A stretch of DNA of 64,000 nucleotides from Haloechinothrix halophila YIM 93223 (lineage in GTDB: Bacteria; Actinomycetota; Actinomycetes; Mycobacteriales; Pseudonocardiaceae), in the NCBI RefSeq assembly GCF_000504245.1, contig NZ_KI632509.1:3747502-3811501 (forward strand), written 5' to 3'. Every line of letters begins with the position of its first letter. Within the stretch, counting starts at the first letter, position 1. The notes under the pieces were generated by a model, which saw only the letters and a list, made by a program, of their open reading frames with translations, had not been told where the DNA came from and did not search any database. This document shows, piece after piece, positions 1 through 7,663 of the stretch. The translations under genes and the position numbers were made by a program.

Positions 1-601
1 GTCGAGCGCGGCGAGGATCATCTCGCGCGCCAGCGTGGGCTTGGTCGCGAACTCCACCTCGCCCGGCACCCCCGCAGCAGCACGCCGCTCGGTGTCGGCG
101 ACCCAGGATTTCGGGAGGTACAACGCCCGGTCGATCAGCGCATGCCCCCGACTGGTGGCATAGGGTCAGATACACCGCGACCTGCGAGTTCTCGATCCGA
201 CCAGCGGTGCCGGTGTACTGGCGCTGCACCCCGACAGTGCGATTTCCCTTCTTGAGATCGCCCGTCTCATCGACCACCAACACGGCCCGTTCGGCACCGA
301 GGCGCTCGACCACATAGTCACGCAGGTCGTCCCGCACGCCGTCGTGGTCCCACACCGCCCGGCGCAGCAGGTGCTGCAGCCCTTCCGGCGTGGCGTGTCC
401 AACATGCTCAGCGATGGTCCAACAGTTCTTCGTCGGCACCTCCGAGACCAGCCCGCGCACCAGGTCCTCGGCGTGGCGACGCGGCTCTACACGGCCGAAC
501 CGGCCACAGATGCGTGCCAACAGATCCTGAAATCGCGCCCCGAACACGCCAGGGTCTACACTGGCAGCCGCGGCCACCGCAAGATCAACTTGGTTCCACA
601 C
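1..601 (-). pseudogene. IS701-family transposase, N-terminal part, frameshifted
   Basis: This is the DDE transposase of copy A, running off the window start. By alignment to the 17-kb copy the start is the GTG at 601. The visible protein includes the family-typical stretch VVDETGDLKKG followed by VGVQRQYTGTAGRIENSQVAVYL. Near position 164 the frame is lost: the bases read GACCCTATG where the divergent relative at 22.6 kb has GACCTACG, one C fewer. The same extra C is present in all three near-identical copies. It is either a dead transposase mobilised in trans or a programmed +1 shift. Confidence 0.85.
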
Positions 602-677
602 AAACCCGGCATGATCACGCGGTGGCCGCCCTCATGTCACGCCACCACGCCCAAGATCACGATCTACCGCTGTCGTA
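1..677 (-). mobile_element. IS701-family insertion sequence, copy A (cut by window start)
   Basis: The left end of the element lies at 677, reads TACGACAGCGGTAGATCG inward on the minus strand, and is followed by CTAG at 678-681. Compared by eye, and through matching translations, its 677 bases look identical to the left part of the copies at 17134 and 36921. CTAG fits the YTAR 4-bp target duplication known for the IS701 family. The right half lies outside the window, so the other target repeat cannot be checked. It is inverted relative to the other two copies. Confidence 0.9.
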
Positions 678-728
678 CTAGCCTCGCGCTTTCACGGTGA
701 TGTGGTTGGCGGGTCGGGTCGATAAAGA

Positions 729-802
729 AGAAAGGTGCTCCGAGCTGCGATAATTCGGATTGTCGAGGCCCGAGTTTTCGCGAGTTCGAGGAGCACCTTT
801 CT
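729..802. repeat. 13-bp inverted repeat at the head of the IS1380-like transposase
   Basis: AGAAAGGTGCTCC at 729-741 is exactly complementary to GGAGCACCTTTCT at 790-802, with a 48-base spacer. The second arm ends just upstream of the likely GTG start at 804. It may be the terminal/subterminal repeat of the element, or a hairpin that masks the transposase start when transcription enters from outside. The pairing is seen directly; the function is inferred. Confidence 0.5.
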
Positions 803-803
803 G

Positions 804-1622
804 GTGGGTAAGTCTACTGGTCCCTACCCGGTGCTGTCGGTTGACACGGCCGGAAGCGGGGTCGTGTCGCAGGCCGGAGCGGTCACACTGCTGCGTACCG
901 CCGAAAAGACAGGACTAACCGGGGCGCTCTCAGCGGCACTTGCATCGTGGCGGAGGCCGTCAGCTACCCATGACCCGGGCAAGATCCTGCTCGATCTCGC
1001 GGTCTCGGTGGCGCTGGGTGGGGACTGCCTGGCCGACATCGCGTTGCTGCGCGAGCAGCCAGCGGTGTTCGGCCGGGTGGCGTCGGATCCGACGGTGGTG
1101 TCGAGGCTCATCAGCGCTCTCGCCACCGACGCTGGCAAGGTGCTGTCGGCGATCGACCGGGCCCGCGCCGCAGCGCGGAAGCACGCATGGAGGCATGCCG
1201 GACAACGCGCTCCTGACCGCAGTATCGACGCCGCTCACCCGTTGATCATCGACCTGGACGCCACCTTGGTGACCGCGCATTCGGAGAAAGAACACGCCGC
1301 GCCGACATTCAAGCGTGGCTTCGGCTTCCACCCCTTGTTGGGGTTCGTCGATCACGGAACAGGCGGGACAGGTGAGCCGCTGGCCTGGTTGCTGCGACCG
1401 GGCAACGCCGGGGCGAATATCGCCGCCGACCACATCACCGTGGTGCGCGCGTGTCTGCGGCAACTGCCCTGCACTGCCCAGGGCGGCCGGGTTGGGCGCA
1501 AGGTATTGATCCGCACCGACGCCGCGGGCGGCACCCACGAGTTCGTCGAGTTCCTCACGAAACAGAAGCTGTCGTATTCGCTGGGGTTCGGACTGTCCCT
1601 CGATCTACCGCTGTCGTACTAG
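804..1622 (+). pseudogene. IS1380-family transposase, C-terminally truncated
   Basis: DDE transposase of the IS1380 type: the N-terminal part carries LSVDTAGSG and the catalytic region includes IIDLDATLVTAHSEKE, with RTDAAGGTHEF further on. The translation stops after about 270 residues, whereas family members usually exceed 400. The coding sequence runs straight into the right end of an IS701 element at about 1599, and the last residues and TAG stop are supplied by that end. A GTG at 735 is an alternative start, but it lies inside the first arm of the inverted repeat. The element is therefore broken, with no right end visible. Confidence 0.8.
1599..1622. repeat. Solo right end of the IS701-family element plus CTAG
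   Basis: The 24 bases up to 1622 equal the right terminus (with adjacent CTAG) of the copies ending at 18554 and 38341, with no transposase next to them. The end is fused directly to an IS1380 transposase. It is a scar of an adjacent deletion or one-ended event involving the IS701 element, and it cuts the IS1380 gene. Confidence 0.8.
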
Positions 1623-2175
1623 TGGTTCCAGTCTCCGACGGCGCGGCGGGCGTCGAAGTGCTGGCGCGGGATTGATCACGGACCTTGCCGGTATCGCAAT
1701 CGCCTGAAGAAGCGTGATTTCAAACTTGCATGGCCTTCACGCCTTCAACTATGCCCTGTTTGTACGCTACAATTCAGTTGAAATCTGCTGCGGATATGAC
1801 GAAGGTACGGGTAGACGCCCTTCAGCAAATCTCGCACCTGGTTGCCGATCTGCTCGCGCGCTCACATTGGTGCGGGTACCGTGGCGGGCCAGCCCATCCT
1901 CAGGCAGTCCCAGCGAAGGCGGCCAGTGCGGCGACCACGATAGACACCCAGCTCGTAGCGTTGCTGCGTCCTTTCCAACAGACACGCACACAACACAATT
2001 GCGGAGGCACGTTCCCTGACATCCAAGACCTACGAATCGCTATACTAAACCATACTAAGATGCCGCAACAGAGCGCTCTTATAGCGTGACTAACTACTGG
2101 CGAATATCCTTTTATTTTGCAGCGACGTAAATTGCAAATGTGCACTCATTTCATACAAGAAACAAGGCGGCAGGC
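1623..2175. other. Intergenic region upstream of the PapA-like gene
   Basis: No convincing gene was found. GC content falls steadily from IS-like values near 1650 to AT-rich sequence after 2000, matching the low-GC gene that follows. It probably holds the promoter of that gene, but I could not assign -10/-35 boxes with confidence. Confidence 0.4.
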
Positions 2176-3390
2176 ATGGAGCGGTACCTAGACAATTTCG
2201 AAAGTTGGTCATTGGGAGACGGTGAGCCCCTGGTTGCAGAATACGAAGGAGATCTTGATGGAACAGAGTTTGCAACTGCGGTAAATTTGCTCGGCAAAGC
2301 TTACCCCGTTGTAAGAGCGCGTGTGCGATACGATGCCGGCCGACCTGTTTTGTATGCACCTACTGATAGCAGCCCTAAATTAACGGTGTTAGAAGGCGGC
2401 GAAAGCGCACTACTTCGCGCCATTGCGGCAAACTGGAATCCCCAGAAGTTCCTTGTGGAATTTACATTAGTTCGCGGAACATGTGCCGGTTACGTAGTCA
2501 TGCGCATGGATCACAGTGTGTCGGACGGCCATAGCTTGTATGCATTATTTGGAGAACTATGGAATATCTACACGGCGCTTACATCGGGCAATGAAGTAGA
2601 TATCCGACCAGGTGCATCATTGCCAAAGTCTCACGATGAGGTGCTACAGACAAGATTTTCAGATTGGAATATACCAAACGTGGTTACTAATGCAAACTAC
2701 GAGACCGCTGCCATGCACCCGGCGGCGGTTCGCCGCGTAACCCTAGATGAGAAAGATAGTAGAAATATCAGAAACTTTGCAGGAAGTAATTCTACTACAG
2801 TTCAGGGACTAGTAGGTGGAGCGGTGCTGGTTGCGCAACGACGCTACATTGCAGATTTGTACCCAGACTCAATGCGTGGAAACATTCCAATGACCTGTCG
2901 ATCTTCAGTGGATCTTCGAAATAGAACCAAACCTGCTATCGGTGCGACAGAAACTACATCTCTAATCGTTGCTCATAAGTCCGAGGTATCTGTGTCGCAA
3001 GATTCTGATCCACTGGCAATTGGAAGACAAATTAGCACTCAGATCAAGGAATCGATAGCTAATAAATGCATGCTTCCACCACTAGTGGGCATCACCAGTC
3101 GCACCTCTTCCTGCCCCGAGTCGAGGCTACTATCCGCCTCAATTAGCAACGTTGGTGCATTAAATCCAATAGTTTTACCCGGCGGGGTTCGGCTAAATAT
3201 AGAGTGCAGGCTCTTCCGCGCACGAGAAGTTCCATGCTATGGGGCTTGGACAATCGAAGGTCGATTCAGTCTATCGATAGGATATCCATCTGACTTATTC
3301 TGTGAGCAAACCTTAAATTCAGTGACTGACTACATTTGCAAGAACCTTGAAAAATTCGGAGTTTCATCGCAGACTGTGCTTGATCATTGA
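2176..3390 (+). CDS. Condensation-domain-type acyltransferase (PapA5-like)
   Basis: A 404-aa protein with the HxxxDG catalytic motif of condensation/chloramphenicol-acetyltransferase-fold enzymes, seen as MRMDHSVSDGHS near residue 115. Length and the second half (GNIPMTCRSSVDLRN, then SNVG) fit the free-standing PapA5/WS-DGAT-like branch that esterifies alcohols with acyl chains, rather than an NRPS C domain. I chose the ATG at 2176 because a purine-rich AGGCGGCAGG precedes it; an in-frame ATG lies at 2140. The gene is very AT-rich with several TTA codons, unlike most neighbours. A role in acylating the product of the fabH pathway is an inference from context. Confidence 0.75.
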   Translation: MERYLDNFESWSLGDGEPLVAEYEGDLDGTEFATAVNLLGKAYPVVRARVRYDAGRPVLYAPTDSSPKLTVLEGGESALLRAIAANWNPQKFLVEFTLVRGTCAGYVVMRMDHSVSDGHSLYALFGELWNIYTALTSGNEVDIRPGASLPKSHDEVLQTRFSDWNIPNVVTNANYETAAMHPAAVRRVTLDEKDSRNIRNFAGSNSTTVQGLVGGAVLVAQRRYIADLYPDSMRGNIPMTCRSSVDLRNRTKPAIGATETTSLIVAHKSEVSVSQDSDPLAIGRQISTQIKESIANKCMLPPLVGITSRTSSCPESRLLSASISNVGALNPIVLPGGVRLNIECRLFRAREVPCYGAWTIEGRFSLSIGYPSDLFCEQTLNSVTDYICKNLEKFGVSSQTVLDH

Positions 3391-3487
3391 GCTTTTTTGT
3401 TTCTGTTACGTTGGTGTGTGGTGGTGGGTGAGGATCACGGTGAGAGTCGACTGATGACTGATGCGGTGCGCCTGCGGCGAACGTTGG

Positions 3488-3717
3488 TCAGCGCGTGTCA
3501 GGCTGTGAGAGAGGCGGGGATGCTCGCCGATACCGCAGATGGTCGCATGGTGACAGTTGAACCTCTTGCAATACTGGCGGAGAAGTAGGCCTCCGAACCG
3601 GGGTCGTGGCGTCGTTGACTACTGTGACGTATCCCTTGTCTGCATGATAAGGATCGCCACGTTGACTGACGCGGCGATGAGACGGTGCAGCCGAACGGCA
3701 GGGCGTGTCAGATGGTC
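3488..3717 (-). pseudogene. Possible DDE transposase remnant
   Basis: On the minus strand a short frame contains RGDPYHADKGYV, which resembles the 'HADKGYD' segment of IS5-type transposases, but frames are broken around it and no ends are visible. It abuts the left end of the ISL3 element at 3718. The rest of 3391-3717 holds nothing I recognise. Low confidence. Confidence 0.25.
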
Positions 3718-5356
3718 GGCTCTGGCCCATATTCGGTGGTGACGGTGGGTGTCGGTTCCGGTCGGATTTGGCGCGTTGTGCCAGGGTGACGCTGGTGCGA
3801 TGTTGATCAACTTCTAAAGCTTGTGTTCTCTGGACTGTCTTCCCTGCTCATCGAGGGTGTCGAAGCTGGTGCTGGGACGATCGAGGTCCGGGCGTCGACG
3901 CTGTCCGAGCCCGTGGCCTGCCCGGAATGCGCGGTCGAGACGGCGCGGGTTTATGGCTATGTCGAGCGGCGGGTCGCCGATGTGCCGGTGGACGGGCGAC
4001 CGGTCGTAGTCCGGGCGCGGCGGATGCGCTGCCCGAGGCTTGCTTCGCGGCAAACCTTCCGTGAGCACCTGGCCGGTGTCGTTGAGCGGTATCAGCGCCG
4101 CACCACGCGGCTGGCTGCGCAGGTGGGCCGTGTCGTGCGGGAGCTGGCCGGGCGTGCCGGGGCCCGGGTGCTGGCCGGTCTCGGTGTCACGCTGTCCCGG
4201 CAGACCGCGCTGCGGGCGCTGCTGCGTCTGCCGGTGCCGGTTCGGCCGGTGCCGCCCGTGATCGGAGTCGACGATTTCGCCCTGCGTAAGCGGCAACGCT
4301 ACGCGACAGTGATCATCAACGCGGAGACCGGCGAGCGCGTCGACGTCCTTGCCGACCGCGCGGCCGACACGCTCGAGACCTGGTTACGGGACCATCGCGG
4401 CGTGCAGGTGGTCTGCCGGGATGGCTCGGGCGCATACGCCGAAGCGATCCGGCGTGCGCTGCCCAACGCGGTGCAGGTCGCGGACCGGTGGCACCTGTGG
4501 CATAACCTCGCCGAAGCGGTCCTTAAGGAGGTCGCCGCCCACAGTGCATGCTGGGGCAAGACCGGCCCGCCACCGCGCGAGGGCAAACGCGCCGCCACGA
4601 CCCGTGAACGCTGGCAGCAGATCCATGATCTGCTCGATCGTGGCGTCGGACTGCTTGAGATCTCCCGCCGCTTGAACCTGGCGCTGAACACGGTCAAACG
4701 CTACGCCCGCATCGACCAGCCTGAACGGCTGGTGCGGGCTCCGCAGTACCGGCCGACCCTGGTCGATCCGTTCCGGGACTACCTGCGTCGACGCCGGGAG
4801 GAAGACCCGGCCGTGCCCGTACTGCAGCTGCTCCATGAGATCACTGAGCTCGGCTATACCGGAAGCCAGAACCTGTTGTATCGCTACATCACGCAAGGAC
4901 GCGTCGAGTCCGACCGGCCAGCGATCTCTCCCAAGCGGCTGACTCGCTACCTGCTCACCCACCCCGAGCTACTTAGAGAGAACCAGCGGGAGCGGATCGA
5001 CGCCGCGACCGGCGCCTGCGCCGAGATGACCGGGCTCGCCGCCCTCATCAGCGACTTCGCTGGCCTGCTCACCCCCGACCCCGGCAACGATGAGCGCCTC
5101 ACCGTCTGGATCGACCAAGCCCGGGCCGAGGACCTGCCCCACCTGCACGCGTTCACGCGAGGACTCGAACTCGATCGCCACGCCGCGGACGCCGCCCTCA
5201 CCCAGCCATTCCACAACGGACGTACAGAAGGAGTGAACACCAAGACGAAGCTGATCAAGCGGCAGATGTACGGCCGCGCAGGATTCCACCTCCTCCGCCA
5301 CCGCATACTGCTCGGCTAACACTACCCACCGTCACCACCGAATATGGGCCAGAGCC
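3718..5356 (+). mobile_element. ISL3-family insertion sequence
   Basis: Terminal inverted repeats of at least 30 bp flank a single transposase: GGCTCTGGCCCATATTCGGT begins at 3718 and its complement ends at 5356. The IR match continues into GGTGACGGTGGGT. No 8-bp target duplication is evident (3710-3717 versus 5357-5364), so the flanks may have been rearranged after insertion. The element is 1639 bp, typical of ISL3, and interrupts or borders an IS256 remnant on its right. Confidence 0.88.
3823..5319 (+). CDS. ISL3-family transposase
   Basis: A 498-aa DDE transposase. The N-terminal zinc-finger-like region shows one CPEC pair, a central DDE core begins at IGVDDFALRKRQRYATVI, and the C-terminal end carries the typical FHNGRTEGVNTKTKLIKRQMYGR segment with the last catalytic Glu. 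An HTH-like stretch (LLEISRRLNLALNTVKRYA) sits near residue 280. The frame is complete from a GTG at 3823 to TAA, and both terminal repeats are present, so this copy may be active. Confidence 0.88.
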   Translation: MFSGLSSLLIEGVEAGAGTIEVRASTLSEPVACPECAVETARVYGYVERRVADVPVDGRPVVVRARRMRCPRLASRQTFREHLAGVVERYQRRTTRLAAQVGRVVRELAGRAGARVLAGLGVTLSRQTALRALLRLPVPVRPVPPVIGVDDFALRKRQRYATVIINAETGERVDVLADRAADTLETWLRDHRGVQVVCRDGSGAYAEAIRRALPNAVQVADRWHLWHNLAEAVLKEVAAHSACWGKTGPPPREGKRAATTRERWQQIHDLLDRGVGLLEISRRLNLALNTVKRYARIDQPERLVRAPQYRPTLVDPFRDYLRRRREEDPAVPVLQLLHEITELGYTGSQNLLYRYITQGRVESDRPAISPKRLTRYLLTHPELLRENQRERIDAATGACAEMTGLAALISDFAGLLTPDPGNDERLTVWIDQARAEDLPHLHAFTRGLELDRHAADAALTQPFHNGRTEGVNTKTKLIKRQMYGRAGFHLLRHRILLG

Positions 5357-5357
5357 G

Positions 5358-5475
5358 TTAATCGGACAGCCCCCGGCCCGATCTTGGTACGCACAGTCTT
5401 CGACCGGGTGCCGTTACGAGAGTTCCCACTATGCCCGGCAGGGTCGCGGGGTCTCTTTCCACGAGCCAGCTCGGC
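5358..5475 (-). pseudogene. IS256-family transposase remnant
   Basis: Minus-strand translation gives RDPAGHSGNSRNGTRSKTV followed by RTKIGPG, matching the conserved N-terminal region of IS256-family (Mutator-like) transposases. The frame is cut off at the ISL3 right end, and the continuation is not found on the other side of ISL3. Only about 40 residues survive. Confidence 0.55.
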
Positions 5476-5518
5476 GTGTCGGACCAGACACACCCTACGG
5501 GCAGTCCCAGCTACCTTC

Positions 5519-6385
5519 CTACCCGGTGTGGTTGTGGAACCCATGGCCAGTCTTGTTGCCAAGAAGTCCCGAGTCGACCATGCGGACGAGCAACGGGGGC
5601 GGGCAGTAGTGGGGTTCGCGGAACTCGGCGTGGAGCGCCTCGGCGACACCCAGAACGACGTCGAGCCCGATCAAGTCGGCGAGCTCGAGGGGCCCCATGG
5701 GATGAGCGCAGCCGAGCTTCATGGCCCGGTCGATGCCCATCGCGGACGCGAAGCCGGACTCGAACATCCTGATCGCAGACAGTATGTAGGGGATCAGTAG
5801 CGCGTTGACCACGAACCCAGCCCGGTCGCGGGTCCGGATCACGTGCTTTTCGAGAACCGTACTCAGAAACCGCTCGGCACGAGTGACGGCTTCTTCGTCG
5901 GCGACCAACGTCTCGACGAGCTCGACCAAGGGCATGCGCGTGGCAGGGTTGAAAAAGTGCATACCGAGCACCCTTTGTGGTCGCGTCGTGATGCTGCCGA
6001 GACGTGTGACCGGGATGGACGACGTGTTGGACGCAAGGATCGCGTCCGGTGCTTGGACTATCTTGTCAAGGTTGGTGAAGATCTCGGCCTTCACGTCGCC
6101 GTGCTCGACGGCCGCTTCGATGACCAGCTCTCGGTCGGCGAGATCAGCCAGCTCGGTGGTTAACGTGATCTGCGCGAGTATGTCGTCGCGCTGGAGCTCG
6201 GTGGTCTGCTGTTTGCGAACGCTACGATCAAGCGACTTGATGATCCGGCCGAGACCGGCACGCTGTGAACTAGCGCTTCGCACCGCCATCCGCACATCGA
6301 GACCTGCTCGCGCACAGATCTCGGCGATGCTGGCGCCCATGACGCCGCAGCCGACGACACCAACTCGAGTGATGGTCTCGGTCAT
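5519..6385 (-). CDS. 3-hydroxyacyl-CoA dehydrogenase (FadB2/HbdA-like)
   Basis: A 288-aa NAD(P)-dependent 3-hydroxyacyl-CoA dehydrogenase that would interconvert 3-ketoacyl- and 3-hydroxyacyl-CoA. A Rossmann fingerprint GVVGCGVMGASIA sits at residues 8-20. The family SNTSS motif and HFFNPATRMPLVELV follow, then a C-terminal dimerisation domain; length is normal for the short, monofunctional class. The ATG at 6385 overlaps the stop of the upstream fabH by ATGA, so the two are translationally coupled. Together with Ccr at 23.5 kb it can supply the reduce/dehydrate/reduce logic of a butyryl/ethylmalonyl-CoA-type route (inference). No dehydratase is visible nearby. Confidence 0.85.
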   Translation of the reverse strand: MTETITRVGVVGCGVMGASIAEICARAGLDVRMAVRSASSQRAGLGRIIKSLDRSVRKQQTTELQRDDILAQITLTTELADLADRELVIEAAVEHGDVKAEIFTNLDKIVQAPDAILASNTSSIPVTRLGSITTRPQRVLGMHFFNPATRMPLVELVETLVADEEAVTRAERFLSTVLEKHVIRTRDRAGFVVNALLIPYILSAIRMFESGFASAMGIDRAMKLGCAHPMGPLELADLIGLDVVLGVAEALHAEFREPHYCPPPLLVRMVDSGLLGNKTGHGFHNHTG

Positions 6386-7383
6386 GCCGACCACCACCGA
6401 AGCAGGCAGCTACCGATCGACATACCGCCGCCGAACCCGGCGAGCAACAGCAGATCTCCATCGGCGAACGCGCCAGCTTGGTTGGCAACGTCGAGTGTGA
6501 CGGGAACCGAAGCGCTGCCCACGTTGCCGTACCGTTGGAGTGTGCGGTGTGTTGTCACGTGGTCGAGGCCCGCTTTGGTGACGAGGTTGTCGAGCAGGTT
6601 GCCGTTCGGCTGATGTGGCACGAAGTGAGTCACCTGATCGGCCTCGATGCCGGCATTGCGCAGGAGGCCCGCCAGAGCGGGCGGCACTTCGTCGAGGACG
6701 AAGGAGGTGACGTTCCGGCCCTGCATGGTGAAGTTGTGACCGCCTGTGTCGACGGTCTCGTGTGACGTCGGGATCCGGCTACCGCCAGCGTCCACACGAA
6801 TGTACTCGTGGGCATCGCCACGGGTGTGCAGCCCGCAACTGACGACGCCGTAGCTAAGCGGAACCGGCCCGACCACGGCCGCGCCCGCGCCGTCGCCGAG
6901 AAGAACCGACGTCGCTCGGTCAGCGACGTTGAGAATCCGGGAGTAGAGATCCGCCCCAATCACCAGGACGTACGCGCCGGGATTGAGCGACTGCAGTGCG
7001 GCCGCAAGCCCAACGCCATAGGGAAATCCGCTGCATACAACGTTGATGTCGAAGCAGCCCGCGTGGGGGGCTCCGAGCATGTTCTGCACCAAGGCCGCGG
7101 TCGGCGGCTGCGGCGAGTCTGGCGTCGATGTGGACACGATGATGTAGTCAACGCGATCGACGGAGATACCCGCCTGATCTAGGGCTAGTTTTGCCGCGCA
7201 CACCGCAAGGTCTGATGTCGCCTCATGTGGCGCAGCATAGCGGCGTTCGCGGATCTGCGTCTTTCGCTCGATCCACTCCGGTGTCACCCCCACCTTCTCC
7301 GCCACCTCAGCATTACTGACTACTCGGTCAGGAAGATATGAGCCGGTCCCTAGGATTCCGGCGGCATGCCCGTTGGTGAACAC
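6382..7383 (-). CDS. KAS III (FabH-like) ketosynthase 1
   Basis: A 333-aa thiolase-fold beta-ketoacyl-ACP synthase III. The triad is complete: Cys117 in NVVCSGF, His in PHQPN, and Asn in RYGNVGSAS. LLGDGAGAAVV and the C-terminal GFGGGMS loop are also family-typical. I chose the GTG at 7383 because GGAGG lies 4 bases upstream; a GTG at 7407 lacks a ribosome-binding site. It is the first gene of a coupled pair with the hydroxyacyl-CoA dehydrogenase. It is the most divergent of the four KAS III proteins here (FPYGVGLA after the Cys instead of FIYGL), so a different acyl substrate or acyltransferase role is possible. Confidence 0.88.
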   Translation of the reverse strand: MFTNGHAAGILGTGSYLPDRVVSNAEVAEKVGVTPEWIERKTQIRERRYAAPHEATSDLAVCAAKLALDQAGISVDRVDYIIVSTSTPDSPQPPTAALVQNMLGAPHAGCFDINVVCSGFPYGVGLAAALQSLNPGAYVLVIGADLYSRILNVADRATSVLLGDGAGAAVVGPVPLSYGVVSCGLHTRGDAHEYIRVDAGGSRIPTSHETVDTGGHNFTMQGRNVTSFVLDEVPPALAGLLRNAGIEADQVTHFVPHQPNGNLLDNLVTKAGLDHVTTHRTLQRYGNVGSASVPVTLDVANQAGAFADGDLLLLAGFGGGMSIGSCLLRWWSA

Positions 7384-7663
7384 GCGTCCTCCACGCTGAC
7401 TTGGCACCGCTCTCTGGTTGCCATGCTCTCGACCTGTTCCAGTAGCAAGCAGAGGACGAGTTCAGGCCCTATGCGAGTCAACCGAGCCAGCAGGGCCAGC
7501 TCGACTACGGCGACCAAGACACCGAACGTTAAGGTCACGACGGAACGCAACATCCGCGGCCCGATGAGCAGCCGATCCTTCCCATACATAGGAGGCAACC
7601 GGACGTCGGTAGCCCACTATCGCGCGCGTCGAAGCTGAGCGAAGTCTGGCCACTCGGTCGCGC

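Noticed and set aside
344-700. Plus-strand open frame inside IS701 copy A
   Set aside because: It is the antisense of the transposase and recurs at the same place in the other copies. No domain.
3718-5356. 8-bp target duplication for the ISL3 element
   Set aside because: The flanking 8-mers (AGATGGTC and GTTAATCG) do not match in either register, so no duplication can be claimed.
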